A stretch of DNA of 35,196 bases, taken from Gemmatimonadota bacterium. Lineage in GTDB: Bacteria > Gemmatimonadota > Gemmatimonadetes > Gemmatimonadales > GWC2-71-9. Below, one piece after another: positions 1-7,715 of this stretch; position 1 is the stretch's first letter; the number at the start of each line of letters is the position of its first letter. A model generated the notes under the pieces. It worked only from the letters and a program-made list of their open reading frames with translations. It did no database searches and was not told where the DNA came from. The stretch covers positions 1-35,196 of the forward strand of contig QHUB01000038.1 of assembly GCA_003221035.1 (NCBI GenBank), in the 5' to 3' direction. A program made the translations under genes and the position numbers.

Positions 1-46
1 TACCAACACCAACATCATCTGCGCCCCTACCAACACCAACATCATC
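1..46. repeat. Direct repeat with 27-base period at the window edge
   Basis: A 19-base unit (1-19) recurs exactly at 28-46. The spacer between the copies contains TGCGCCCCTACC (20-31), which is identical to part of one arm of the 28-base palindrome inside the GH3 gene (1086-1097). The GH3 stop codon (45-47) falls at the boundary of the second copy. The array probably continues left of the window. Confidence 0.75.
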
Positions 47-2210
47 AGGGAATACATTCGAATGTCGCCTCCTGCCCTTCGGCCGAGCTCGGTCCGACGT
101 AAACCCGGAACGTGCCCGGCTCGACGACAGGCTTCCGGTCGAGGCCGATGAACCAGAGATCCTTCACCGCAATGGGCAGATCGATGGCGCGCGACTCGCC
201 CGGCTTCAGCGTCACGCGCCGGAAGGCTTTCAGCTCGCGCAGCGGCCGGCTCACGCTCGCCACCATGTCGCGCACATAGAGCTGCACGACCTCCGTGCCT
301 TCGCGGCTCCCCGTATTCGTCACCGTGACCGTTGCGGTGACCGTGTCGCTCACACGAGCCCGTGCGCTGCTGAGCTTGAGATTGCCGTAGCCGAAAGTCG
401 TGTACGACAACCCGAAGCCGAACGGGTAGCGCGGCGTGACGGGCACGTCGATGTACTTCGAGCTGTACTTGTTGTTGACATCGGCCGGGCGGCCGGTATT
501 GCGGCGATTATAGTAGATCGGCACCTGGCCGAGCACGCGCGGAAACGTGATCGGCAAACGGCCGCTCGGGTTGAGGTCGCCGAACAGCACATCGGCCGTC
601 GCATTCCCCGCCTCGACGCCCAGGAACCACGTCTCGACGATCGCCGGCACGTGGTCCGACGCCCACTCGAGAATCAGCGGGCGCCCGTTCATCAGGACGA
701 GCACGACCGGCGTACCGGTCGCCACAACCGCTTCGAGCAGCTGCTCTTGTACGCCCGGAAGCCCCAGAGACGACCGACTGGCCGCTTCCCCACTCATGTC
801 GCCGCGCTCGCCCAACACGAGCACCGCGACCTTCGCCTGTTTGGCGGCCGCGACCGCCGCCGCAAATCCCGCCGTCGAGGTGTCCTCGATGGCCGCTCCT
901 TGCGCGTACAGCACCTGCGTCCCGGCGGTCACTTTCGCTTTTATACCCTGGAGCACACTCACGACGTCTTCTGCTCGGCCCTGCGTATGCCAGGGACCGA
1001 GCGGCTCTTCCTTATTGTCTGCGAGCGGGCCGATCACCGCGACCGCACCCGATTTTGAGAGGGGTAACGTAGGGGCGCAGCATGCTGCGCCCCTACCTAC
1101 CGGTTCGTTTTTCAATAGCACGATCGACTCGGCGCCCACGCGCCGCGCGATGGCGCGGAGCTCCGCGTTGGCGGGCGCCGCGCGCGCGCGATACGGATCG
1201 CGAAACAGGCCGAGCCGCTGTTTGGCGCGCAGGATCCGCATCACGGCCGAGTCCACAACCGCCATCGGAATGCGGTTCGAGCGCACCAGCGCGGCGAGCG
1301 AATCGACGTAGATGCTGCTCTGCATGTCCATGTCCACGCCGGCCGTGAGCGCGCGCCGGCCGGCCTCAGCCTGCGAACCCGCGATCCCGTGGTTCACGAG
1401 CTCCTGGACTGAAGTCCAGTCGCTCACCACGAACCCGCTGAATCCCCACTCGCGCCGCAGCACCGTATCGGTGAGCCACGCATTGCCGGACGCGGGCACG
1501 CCCGAGATGTCGTTGAAGGCGGACATCAGACTCGCTACCCCCGCGTCTACCGCTGCCTTGAAGGGCGGAAGGTACAGCTCGCGCATCGTGCGCTCGGAGA
1601 TTTCGGTCTCCGCGTACTCGCGACCCGCTTCAGACGCGCCGTACCCGGCGAAGTGCTTGGCCGTCGCGAAGATGTTTTGCTGGAAGCCACGCACGCGCGC
1701 CGCCGCCATGAGCGAGCCAAGGTACGGATCCTCACCCGAGCCCTCCGCGATCCGTCCCCACCGGGGATCGCGCGCGATGTCCACCATCGGGGCGTATGTC
1801 CAGTTGATGCCGAACGCGGCGGCTTCCTGTCCAGCGGCACGTGCCGTCGCCTCTGCGGCATCGGGATCGAAGGACGACGCCTCACCGAGCGGGATCGGGA
1901 AGATCGCGCGATAACCGTGGATGACGTCGAGCCCGAACAGCAGCGGGATCTTGAGCCGCGACTCCGTCACCGCCACCCGCTGCACCGGCGTGGTGTTCTC
2001 GGCGCCGATGACGTTGAACAGGCCGCCCAGTTTGCCGTCGCGCACAAGTTGTATTTGTTGTGGTGATGCCCGGCCGTTCGCCGACAGGAGATTGAGCTGC
2101 CCGAGTTTTTCCTCGAGGGTCATGCGGGCGAGCAGCGAGTCGAGACTCTGGGCAGCCATTGGCGTCGCGAGCAGGACCGCGAAAAGCAGGCTGTTGCACA
2201 TGCGCAACAT
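45..2210 (-). CDS. bglX: GH3 beta-glucosidase, exported (BglX-like)
   Basis: This is a 721-residue glycoside hydrolase family 3 enzyme, expected to release glucose from beta-glucosides in the periplasm. It starts with a signal peptide (MLRMCNSLLF... ending TPMAAQ). The GH3 N-terminal barrel follows, with KHFAGYG and the nucleophile motif FVVSDW (Asp264). Next come the C-terminal alpha/beta domain (VAVIGPLADNKE, LVLMNGRP) and a fibronectin-III-like end (GTEVVQLYVRD). The ATG at 2210 is preferred over one 48 bases upstream because it opens the signal peptide and has GGAGA (2219-2223) 8 bases before it. Residues of about 372-381 are encoded by a perfect palindrome (1069-1096) inserted between the two catalytic domains, exactly where family members have a short VLLKNE-to-LPLSK linker. 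The gene is divergent from a TonB-dependent receptor and a GH144-like enzyme, which suggests shared glucan metabolism. Confidence 0.92.
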   Translation of the reverse strand: MLRMCNSLLFAVLLATPMAAQSLDSLLARMTLEEKLGQLNLLSANGRASPQQIQLVRDGKLGGLFNVIGAENTTPVQRVAVTESRLKIPLLFGLDVIHGYRAIFPIPLGEASSFDPDAAEATARAAGQEAAAFGINWTYAPMVDIARDPRWGRIAEGSGEDPYLGSLMAAARVRGFQQNIFATAKHFAGYGASEAGREYAETEISERTMRELYLPPFKAAVDAGVASLMSAFNDISGVPASGNAWLTDTVLRREWGFSGFVVSDWTSVQELVNHGIAGSQAEAGRRALTAGVDMDMQSSIYVDSLAALVRSNRIPMAVVDSAVMRILRAKQRLGLFRDPYRARAAPANAELRAIARRVGAESIVLLKNEPVGRGAACCAPTLPLSKSGAVAVIGPLADNKEEPLGPWHTQGRAEDVVSVLQGIKAKVTAGTQVLYAQGAAIEDTSTAGFAAAVAAAKQAKVAVLVLGERGDMSGEAASRSSLGLPGVQEQLLEAVVATGTPVVLVLMNGRPLILEWASDHVPAIVETWFLGVEAGNATADVLFGDLNPSGRLPITFPRVLGQVPIYYNRRNTGRPADVNNKYSSKYIDVPVTPRYPFGFGLSYTTFGYGNLKLSSARARVSDTVTATVTVTNTGSREGTEVVQLYVRDMVASVSRPLRELKAFRRVTLKPGESRAIDLPIAVKDLWFIGLDRKPVVEPGTFRVYVGPSSAEGQEATFECIP
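1069..1096. repeat. 28-base perfect palindrome inside the GH3 gene
   Basis: The two 14-base arms (1069-1082 and 1083-1096) are exact reverse complements with no loop. The element lies in frame in the GH3 coding sequence and adds roughly ten residues (VGRGAACCAP region). TGCGCCCCTACC of its right side recurs at 20-31 next to the GH3 stop codon, so it belongs to a dispersed REP-like family. Confidence 0.85.
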
Positions 2211-2341
2211 GGAACAGGTCTCCGGCGCTGAAGAATTGACCTTCAAATTACGGCCCAAAACGGGATGCCGTGAAGGTCTGGCGTTTCCCCTGCCCGCACC
2301 GGCAACTTAGGGCACTGACTCAATTTCACGGAGATCTATAC
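2211..2341. promoter_or_regulatory. Divergent regulatory region between GH3 and TonB receptor genes
   Basis: This 131-base gap must hold both divergent promoters. It contains an 8-base inverted repeat, GACCTTCA at 2238-2245 and TGAAGGTC at 2271-2278, with a second nested pair ACGGC (2250-2254) and GCCGT (2267-2271). The symmetry could be a repressor operator or an RNA hairpin. TTGACC at 2236-2241 resembles a -35, but no convincing -10 follows at the usual spacing. Confidence 0.4.
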
Positions 2342-5317
2342 ATGCTACGTCATCGTTTTTTGTGGCTCGTCTGCGTCACCCTGCTTGGCCTTCCCGTGTC
2401 AGTCAACGCACAAACCACTACCGGCACCGTTCGTGGCTATGTGAAGGATCAGAACGGGGCGGCTGTGGCCGATGCGGCGATCCAGGCGCGGGACACCGCG
2501 ACCGGGGCCCTGCGGACCGCGACATCGCACGCTGACGGCTCATATGTGTTACCGGGTCTGCGGCCCGCCACTTACGAGCTTTCGATTCGCCAGATCGGTT
2601 TCGGCCCCCAACGCAAAGTGCTCACAGTGCAGATCGGCGCCACGTTGAGCGTCGACTTTACACTTCAGGCCGGAGCTGTCGAGCTGCAGGCGGTGACCGT
2701 CGAAGGCGCCCCAGCAATCGAGATGAGGACGTCCGAAGTCGCGACCAACGTCACGACGGAGCAGATTCAGCAGCTGCCGAGCAGCAGTCGGAATTTCCTC
2801 GATCTGGCTGGCCTCGCGCCTGGTGTCACCGTCACGGAAGATCGCATCAATTCAGGAGCGGGCTTCCGGACCTTCTCGGCGGGTGCCCAGAGTGCCAACA
2901 ACGTCAATCTTTTCATCGATGGCGCCAGTCTAAAGAATGATCTCACCGGTGGCGGGGTGGTGGGTCAGGACGCGAGCCGCGGCAATCCGTTCCCGCGTAA
3001 CGCGATTCAGGAGTACCGCGTTGTCACACAGAACTTCAAGGCTGAATACCAGAACGCCTCGAGCGCGATCATCACCGCTACGACGAGAAGCGGCAGTAAC
3101 CAGTGGTCGGGGAATGCATTCGTCGGTTATCAGGACAAAGGCCTGCTCGCGCTGGACACCTTCCAGATCAAGGACAAGAACGCCAATCCAGCTGCGTTCA
3201 AGAAACCCGATTACAGTCGCGTACTGTCAGGCTTCAGTCTCGGCGGCCCGATCAGCAGGGACCGTCTGTTCTTTTTCGGGTCGTATGAGGGAAACTATCA
3301 GAACCGCGCGCAAACAGTAAACATGGCCGTGCCAACCGGGTTCACGGCACTCGACAGCGTGAACCTGGGACAGTTCAATGGTCACGTCACGTCGCCGTTC
3401 CGCGAGACGCTCCTGTTCGGCAAGCTCAGTTACACGGCGGGACAACATTCGTCGCTCGAGCTGAGCGTCAACAATCGTCACGAAACCGACGTGCGGGATT
3501 TCGGCGGGCAGGTGGCGGACCAGGCGGCAGTCAACTACCGGCAGGATATCGGGCTCGCCATCCTGAAGCATCGATATGCGGGCGGTTCGTGGCTGAACGA
3601 GGCGAGCGTCAGCTATCAACGCTTCCGCCGGAATCCATCTCCTGATGTGGTCAACCTTCCCGCTCGAGAATTTCAAAACGGCACAACTACGGGATGCTGC
3701 TCGACAATTGGCGTGATCGGGAGCAACCTGAGCACGCAGGACTTCACGCAGAAAGGGCCCAGCATCCGAGACGACCTGACGTACACGGGCTGGCATGCCG
3801 CTGGCGATCACGTGGTCAAGGTGGGGGTCAACGTTGACTTCATTTCCTACGACGTCATCAAGCGGAACAGCGAGACTCCCCACTTTTTCTATACCGATAC
3901 GCTCCCCCGCACGCTGCCGGGCGATACGGCGCCGCGTATTCTCGCCTATGACTATCGCAGCCCCTATCAGCTCGTCTGGCAATTCGGCGCGCCGGGACTC
4001 ACCACTACGAACAACAAAATCGGCGCGTATCTGCAGGACGACTGGAGTCCCTCGCGGCGTTTGACGTTGAACCTGGGGATACGGTGGGATTACGAATCAC
4101 ACATGCTGAATTACAACTACGTCACGCCGCAGAATGTTCGTGACACCATCAGGCTGTACAACAGCCAGCTTCAGTTCCCCATCGACACGACGCAGTATTT
4201 CACGAACGGCAGCCAGCGCGACAGATTCCTCGGCGCGTTCCAGCCGCGTGTCGGCTTCTCCTACAGCCTGGACGAGAACAACACGACGGTTCTCTTCGGC
4301 GGCGCCGGAATCTTCTACGACCGCTCCCTGTTTGATATCTCCGTCGACGAGACGCTGAAGCTGCGGCGCCCGGAATACAGCGTTCTGTTTGCCGACCCCG
4401 ATTCTGCGCCACACGCCGGCGAAGTCGCGTGGAACAACTCGTATCTGACCACCGATACCACGGTGCTCAAGTCCCTGATCGCCAGCTCTCCGGGCAGCCT
4501 GGGCGAAGTCTGGTTGATCTCGAACAACGCGAAGGTCCCGAAGTCCACGCAGTGGAACATCGGCATCCGTCACGCCTTCGGTTCGCTGGTGGCATCCGTC
4601 GGATATGCCGGCGTGCGGGGGTACGACCAGTTGGTGTTCAACTGGGCCAATTTCTCCTGGCGGAACTACGGCACCGATTCGAGCAGCTGCTGCCTCGGCG
4701 GCAGCCCGTTCCACGGCTTCACGAACATTCTGTATACCACGAGCAGCGGCCGCACCTGGTACGATGCGCTGCAGGTCCAGATCAACCGGGCGTATCGGAG
4801 AACGGCAAGCGGGTTTGGCTGGGGTGCGGGTTTGACCTTCACCAACGCCACGCGCGCAGTCTCCGGTGTCGACGTTCCGGGCGATCAGTTTGCTTTCCCA
4901 AACGTCCAGTTCATTCCCAAGCACCCGGCGAACGACGAGAAGAGTCACGTCACCGCCAACTGGATCATGGATCTGCCTGTTCTTGCCGGTCTGCAGTTCA
5001 GCGGTTTGATAAACCTGGGAAGCGGACCACTGCAGGACATTTCGGGGCGGTTTGATCCCAGGAACTGGAGACCCGGCGGCTTCACATTGCCGCAGAAGAG
5101 CTTCCCATTGCTCCCGGGCGCGTGGGCCTATCGCAACGTGGATCTGCGGCTCCGTAAGGATTTCCCGGCATTCTCGGGAGGATCGATGGCTGTAACAGCC
5201 GATCTCTTCAATGCGTTCAACTATCAGAACTTCGGCTGCACATACGGCGGCACGACACCCAACTGCGTCGTCAGCGATCCACGACGGTTGCAGGTGGGAG
5301 CCGAGTACAACTTCTGA
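2342..5317 (+). CDS. TonB-dependent receptor, Oar-like, with carboxypeptidase-regulatory domain
   Basis: This 991-residue outer-membrane protein probably imports oligosaccharides or another large nutrient with TonB energy. Residues 1-24 are a signal peptide (LLGLPVSVNAQ). A carboxypeptidase-regulatory-like beta-sandwich follows (about 28-110; GTVRGYVKDQNGAAVADA), then a plug with FIDGASLKND and a large beta-barrel that ends in an aromatic residue (VGAEYNF), as barrels normally do. The ATG at 2342 is chosen over an in-frame start at 2270 because it opens the signal peptide and has GGAG (2330-2333) 8 bases upstream. No SusD-like partner follows; instead the next gene overlaps the stop codon and encodes a GH144-type lipoprotein. 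This pairing and the divergent GH3 gene suggest glucan uptake, but the substrate is inferred only from neighbours. Confidence 0.9.
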   Translation: MLRHRFLWLVCVTLLGLPVSVNAQTTTGTVRGYVKDQNGAAVADAAIQARDTATGALRTATSHADGSYVLPGLRPATYELSIRQIGFGPQRKVLTVQIGATLSVDFTLQAGAVELQAVTVEGAPAIEMRTSEVATNVTTEQIQQLPSSSRNFLDLAGLAPGVTVTEDRINSGAGFRTFSAGAQSANNVNLFIDGASLKNDLTGGGVVGQDASRGNPFPRNAIQEYRVVTQNFKAEYQNASSAIITATTRSGSNQWSGNAFVGYQDKGLLALDTFQIKDKNANPAAFKKPDYSRVLSGFSLGGPISRDRLFFFGSYEGNYQNRAQTVNMAVPTGFTALDSVNLGQFNGHVTSPFRETLLFGKLSYTAGQHSSLELSVNNRHETDVRDFGGQVADQAAVNYRQDIGLAILKHRYAGGSWLNEASVSYQRFRRNPSPDVVNLPAREFQNGTTTGCCSTIGVIGSNLSTQDFTQKGPSIRDDLTYTGWHAAGDHVVKVGVNVDFISYDVIKRNSETPHFFYTDTLPRTLPGDTAPRILAYDYRSPYQLVWQFGAPGLTTTNNKIGAYLQDDWSPSRRLTLNLGIRWDYESHMLNYNYVTPQNVRDTIRLYNSQLQFPIDTTQYFTNGSQRDRFLGAFQPRVGFSYSLDENNTTVLFGGAGIFYDRSLFDISVDETLKLRRPEYSVLFADPDSAPHAGEVAWNNSYLTTDTTVLKSLIASSPGSLGEVWLISNNAKVPKSTQWNIGIRHAFGSLVASVGYAGVRGYDQLVFNWANFSWRNYGTDSSSCCLGGSPFHGFTNILYTTSSGRTWYDALQVQINRAYRRTASGFGWGAGLTFTNATRAVSGVDVPGDQFAFPNVQFIPKHPANDEKSHVTANWIMDLPVLAGLQFSGLINLGSGPLQDISGRFDPRNWRPGGFTLPQKSFPLLPGAWAYRNVDLRLRKDFPAFSGGSMAVTADLFNAFNYQNFGCTYGGTTPNCVVSDPRRLQVGAEYNF

Positions 5318-6711
5318 TCGGTCGTTGTAGCAGCATTCTGTTTGCCCTGGCCCTCGGAGCCTGCTCCGGCAACTCCGGGGGCCCGGGCATTGCACCCGAC
5401 ACCGCCGCATTCCTCGACACCCTGCAGCAGCGCACGTTCAACTGGTTCTGGGACCTGACGCCGGCCTCGAACGGCCTGACGCCGGACCGCTGGCCCACGC
5501 CGTCATTCTCGAGCATCGCCGCGGTCGGGTTCGCGTTGACTGCGTATCCGATCGGCGTAGAGCACGGGTGGATCACCCGCGCCCAGGCCGCCGACCGCAC
5601 GCTCGCCACCCTGCGCTTCTTCTGGACCGCGCCGCAGGACTCGGCCGGCCCGAACACCACGGGCTATCGCGGCTTCTTCTATCACTTCCTCGACATGCAG
5701 ACCGGCCGGCGCTTCCAACAGGTCGAGCTCTCCACGATCGACACGTCATTGCTGCTCGGCGGCATCCTGTTCGCTCAGAGCTATTACGACGGCAGCGACA
5801 CAACCGAGAAACAGATCCGCGCGCTCGCCGACTCGATCTACTTCCGCGTCGACTGGCAGTGGGCCGAGGCGCGGCCGCCCGCGGTCAGCATGGGCTGGCA
5901 TCCGGAGAGCGGTTTCATCACTGCCGACTGGATCGGCTACAACGAGGGGATGATCCTCAACATCCTCGCCCTCGGCTCACCAACGCATCCGGCCGACTCG
6001 GCCGCCTGGAGCAAATGGGTGAGCGGTTATCAGTGGGCCGCTTACCATGGCCAGAGCTTCGTGCAGTTCGCACCACTGTTCGGCCACGAGTATTCACATG
6101 TGTGGATCGACTTCCGCGGAATCCGTGACAGCTACATGGCGGGTAAAGGGATCGATTATTTCGAGAACTCGCGGCGCGCTGCGCTGTCACAACGCGCGTA
6201 CGCGACCGCAAATCCTCAGGGCTATGCGGGCTACAGCGCCAGCATCTGGGGACTTACCGCTTGTGACGGCCCGGCGAACAAGACGCTCACGATTGGCGGC
6301 CGCAGTCGCCAGTTCCACACCTACATGGCGCGCGGCGCCTCCTCACTCGAAGAGCCCGATGACGGCACAATTGCTCCCACCGCCGCCGGCGGCGCCGTCC
6401 CGTTTGCACCCGAGATTGCGATTCCTGCGTTGATGGAGATGCGTAAGACGTACGGCGTAAAACTGTTCGGAACGTACGGGTTTCTCGACGCCTTCAATCC
6501 GACGTTCACCGCGACCGGGCAGCAGGAGACCGGGACCGTTGACCCGCAGCTCGGCTGGTTCGACATCGACTACCTGGGGATCGATCAGGGCCCGATCCTC
6601 GCAATGATCGAGAACTACCGCACCGGGCTGGTGTGGCGCGTGATGCGCACGAACCCGCACATTATCCGCGGCCTGCAGCGAGCGGGGTTTGCCGGAGGGT
6701 GGCTGCCATAA
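5314..6711 (+). CDS. GH144-like (glycoamylase-domain) lipoprotein glucanase
   Basis: The roughly 465-residue protein matches the glycoamylase-like family (PF10091), which includes GH144 endo-beta-1,2-glucanases. Landmarks are RTFNWFWDL, LTPDRWP, GFFYHFLD, VELSTIDTSLL, GWHPESGF, FGHEYSHVWIDFRG, and a C-terminal stretch GIDQGPILAMIENYRTG. The reading frame is open and family-like well upstream of the first TTG (5536): it begins with a lipoprotein signal whose lipobox is LGAC (Cys at about residue 17). No ATG, GTG or TTG is in frame there. The likeliest start is CTG at 5314, forming a CTGA overlap with the receptor's stop codon like the ATGA overlaps elsewhere in the window; ATC at 5317 is the alternative. 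GGTGGGAG lies at 5293-5300, rather far upstream. The protein is probably anchored to the envelope and cuts glucan for the GH3 enzyme to finish. Confidence 0.8.
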   Translation: MIGRCSSILFALALGACSGNSGGPGIAPDTAAFLDTLQQRTFNWFWDLTPASNGLTPDRWPTPSFSSIAAVGFALTAYPIGVEHGWITRAQAADRTLATLRFFWTAPQDSAGPNTTGYRGFFYHFLDMQTGRRFQQVELSTIDTSLLLGGILFAQSYYDGSDTTEKQIRALADSIYFRVDWQWAEARPPAVSMGWHPESGFITADWIGYNEGMILNILALGSPTHPADSAAWSKWVSGYQWAAYHGQSFVQFAPLFGHEYSHVWIDFRGIRDSYMAGKGIDYFENSRRAALSQRAYATANPQGYAGYSASIWGLTACDGPANKTLTIGGRSRQFHTYMARGASSLEEPDDGTIAPTAAGGAVPFAPEIAIPALMEMRKTYGVKLFGTYGFLDAFNPTFTATGQQETGTVDPQLGWFDIDYLGIDQGPILAMIENYRTGLVWRVMRTNPHIIRGLQRAGFAGGWLP

Positions 6712-6811
6712 TGCGGAATGCGGAATGCGGAATGCGGAATTTCAGGGAAGGCATCTCAGCGCACGACGCTCATCCGTCAATTCCGCATTCCGAATTCCAC
6801 ATTCCGCATTA
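6709..6811. repeat. 33-base inverted repeat built from GCGGAAT heptamers
   Basis: The left arm 6709-6741 contains four exact GCGGAAT units (6713-6740). The right arm 6779-6811 is its reverse complement with two mismatches in 33. The 37-base spacer is unique. The element fills the gap between two genes and includes the GH144-like gene's stop codon. It could fold into a strong hairpin in RNA, but there is no U-run, so a dispersed REP/MITE-like element is more likely than a standard terminator. Confidence 0.85.
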
Positions 6812-6815
6812 GAGC

Positions 6816-7280
6816 ATGTCCGGCCTGCTCACAGCGGTATCTGGGTTGCCCAACGCCGCCGAGCCGGTAGCGGGCTGGATCACCGGCGGTCAGCCCACCG
6901 AGCAGCAGCTCAAGGCATTCAAGTCAGCCGGCGGTGAAGTCGTGGTCGACAACCGCGATCCGATGGAGCCTCGGCCGTTCGATGAGCCCGCGACCGTGCG
7001 CGCCCTGGGCCTGCAGTATGTGAGTCTGCCGCTCGTCCATGGCGCGGTAACGACAGATACAATGAAGCAAATGCATGCGGCGGTTAAAAAGCTGGAGGGA
7101 AGAAAGGCCCTACTCCACTGCTCGAGCGGCAACCGCACGTCCGCCGCGCTGATTCCCTACCTGATGATCGACAAGAAAATGGAACAGGATGATGCAGTTG
7201 ATACGGCGATGCGGGGCGGGCTCAGAAGCGCAGAGTTGATGGAATTGGCACTGGACTATGTGAGGAAGCGGCCTGCCTAA
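6816..7280 (+). CDS. DUF442/BLH-type phosphatase-like protein
   Basis: This is a 154-residue cytoplasmic protein of the DUF442 (beta-lactamase-hydrolase N-terminal, PF04273) type, a small dual-specificity-phosphatase-like fold. It shows the opening WITGGQPTEQQLKAFKSAG, a VVVDNRDP strand, and the active-site loop LLHCSSGNRTSA. The loop has the Cys-X4-Arg spacing normal for DUF442 and rhodanese-like loops, one residue shorter than classical tyrosine phosphatases. There is no sulfide-oxygenase or lactamase-like partner domain, so the substrate is unknown. No Shine-Dalgarno is visible before the ATG, and the start directly follows the inverted-repeat element. Confidence 0.75.
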   Translation: MSGLLTAVSGLPNAAEPVAGWITGGQPTEQQLKAFKSAGGEVVVDNRDPMEPRPFDEPATVRALGLQYVSLPLVHGAVTTDTMKQMHAAVKKLEGRKALLHCSSGNRTSAALIPYLMIDKKMEQDDAVDTAMRGGLRSAELMELALDYVRKRPA

Positions 7281-7283
7281 GAC

Positions 7284-7323
7284 CTCAAGCCTCAAAGCCC
7301 CTCAGCCGCTCGGCCTCTCGGCG
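7284..7323. repeat. Degenerate CTCRR-type short tandem repeat between convergent genes
   Basis: The 48-base gap between the DUF442 gene and the convergent NTF2-like gene is filled by five degenerate units of 7-10 bases, each starting CTCAA, CTCAG or CTCGG and ending GCC or GCG. No function is evident. Confidence 0.45.
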
Positions 7324-7328
7324 TCTTC

Positions 7329-7715
7329 TCATGCCTTAGGCTCTTCCCTCCCTCCCGCGTAGCGGTGCCAGTACATCCTCATCTCCGAGATCTTCCCATC
7401 GCGCGTCTCACAAAAGATTGCCCCTCGCGCATCGACCTGTTCACCGGTCCTCCGGCGCCGGAACGTGCACTTGAACTCCGTCGCAAACCACGGCCCCGCG
7501 GAGTATACCTCTCCTGACTCGAACTTCGTTTCGGCTTGATACAGTGGAATGTCCTTCCAGTACGCGCGGATCGCCGCCATACCGGAGTCCGGCGCGCTGA
7601 ATGGTGTCTCGATAAAGACGGCATCCTCGGTGAAGACGGAGCAAATGGCATCGACGTCGCCCCGCTCCCATCCCTTGCCGAACGTGTCGATCAGCGCTCT
7701 ATACTCGCTATTCAT
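7329..7715 (-). CDS. SnoaL/NTF2-like (DUF4440-type) protein
   Basis: This 128-residue protein has the cone-shaped NTF2-like fold pattern: an N-terminal helix (YRALIDTFGKGWERGDVDAICSVFTEDAVFIETPF), a conserved AIRAYWKDI helix and long beta strands ending EMRMYWHRY. Such proteins act as small enzymes or binding modules, and the ligand cannot be told here. The ATG at 7715 is preferred over an upstream in-frame codon at 7784, which would add 23 unlike residues. Its start codon overlaps the divergent ATG of the next gene (CATG, 7713-7716). There is no well-placed Shine-Dalgarno; TATATT (7723-7728, minus strand) ends 7 bases before the ATG, suggesting a leaderless transcript. Confidence 0.75.
   Translation of the reverse strand: MNSEYRALIDTFGKGWERGDVDAICSVFTEDAVFIETPFSAPDSGMAAIRAYWKDIPLYQAETKFESGEVYSAGPWFATEFKCTFRRRRTGEQVDARGAIFCETRDGKISEMRMYWHRYAGGREEPKA

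Noticed and set aside
1-46. CRISPR array
   Set aside because: Only two repeat copies with an 8-base spacer; unit size and spacing do not fit CRISPR.
547-1311. Open frame antisense to GH3 that includes the palindrome
   Set aside because: Ser/Thr/Arg-rich shadow translation; the palindrome reads similarly on both strands.
4097-5410. Long open frame antisense to the TonB receptor
   Set aside because: No recognisable motif; the sense strand encodes a complete barrel ending in Phe.
6709-6811. Standard intrinsic terminator
   Set aside because: Arms are separated by 37 bases and no T-run follows; a dispersed repeat explains it better.
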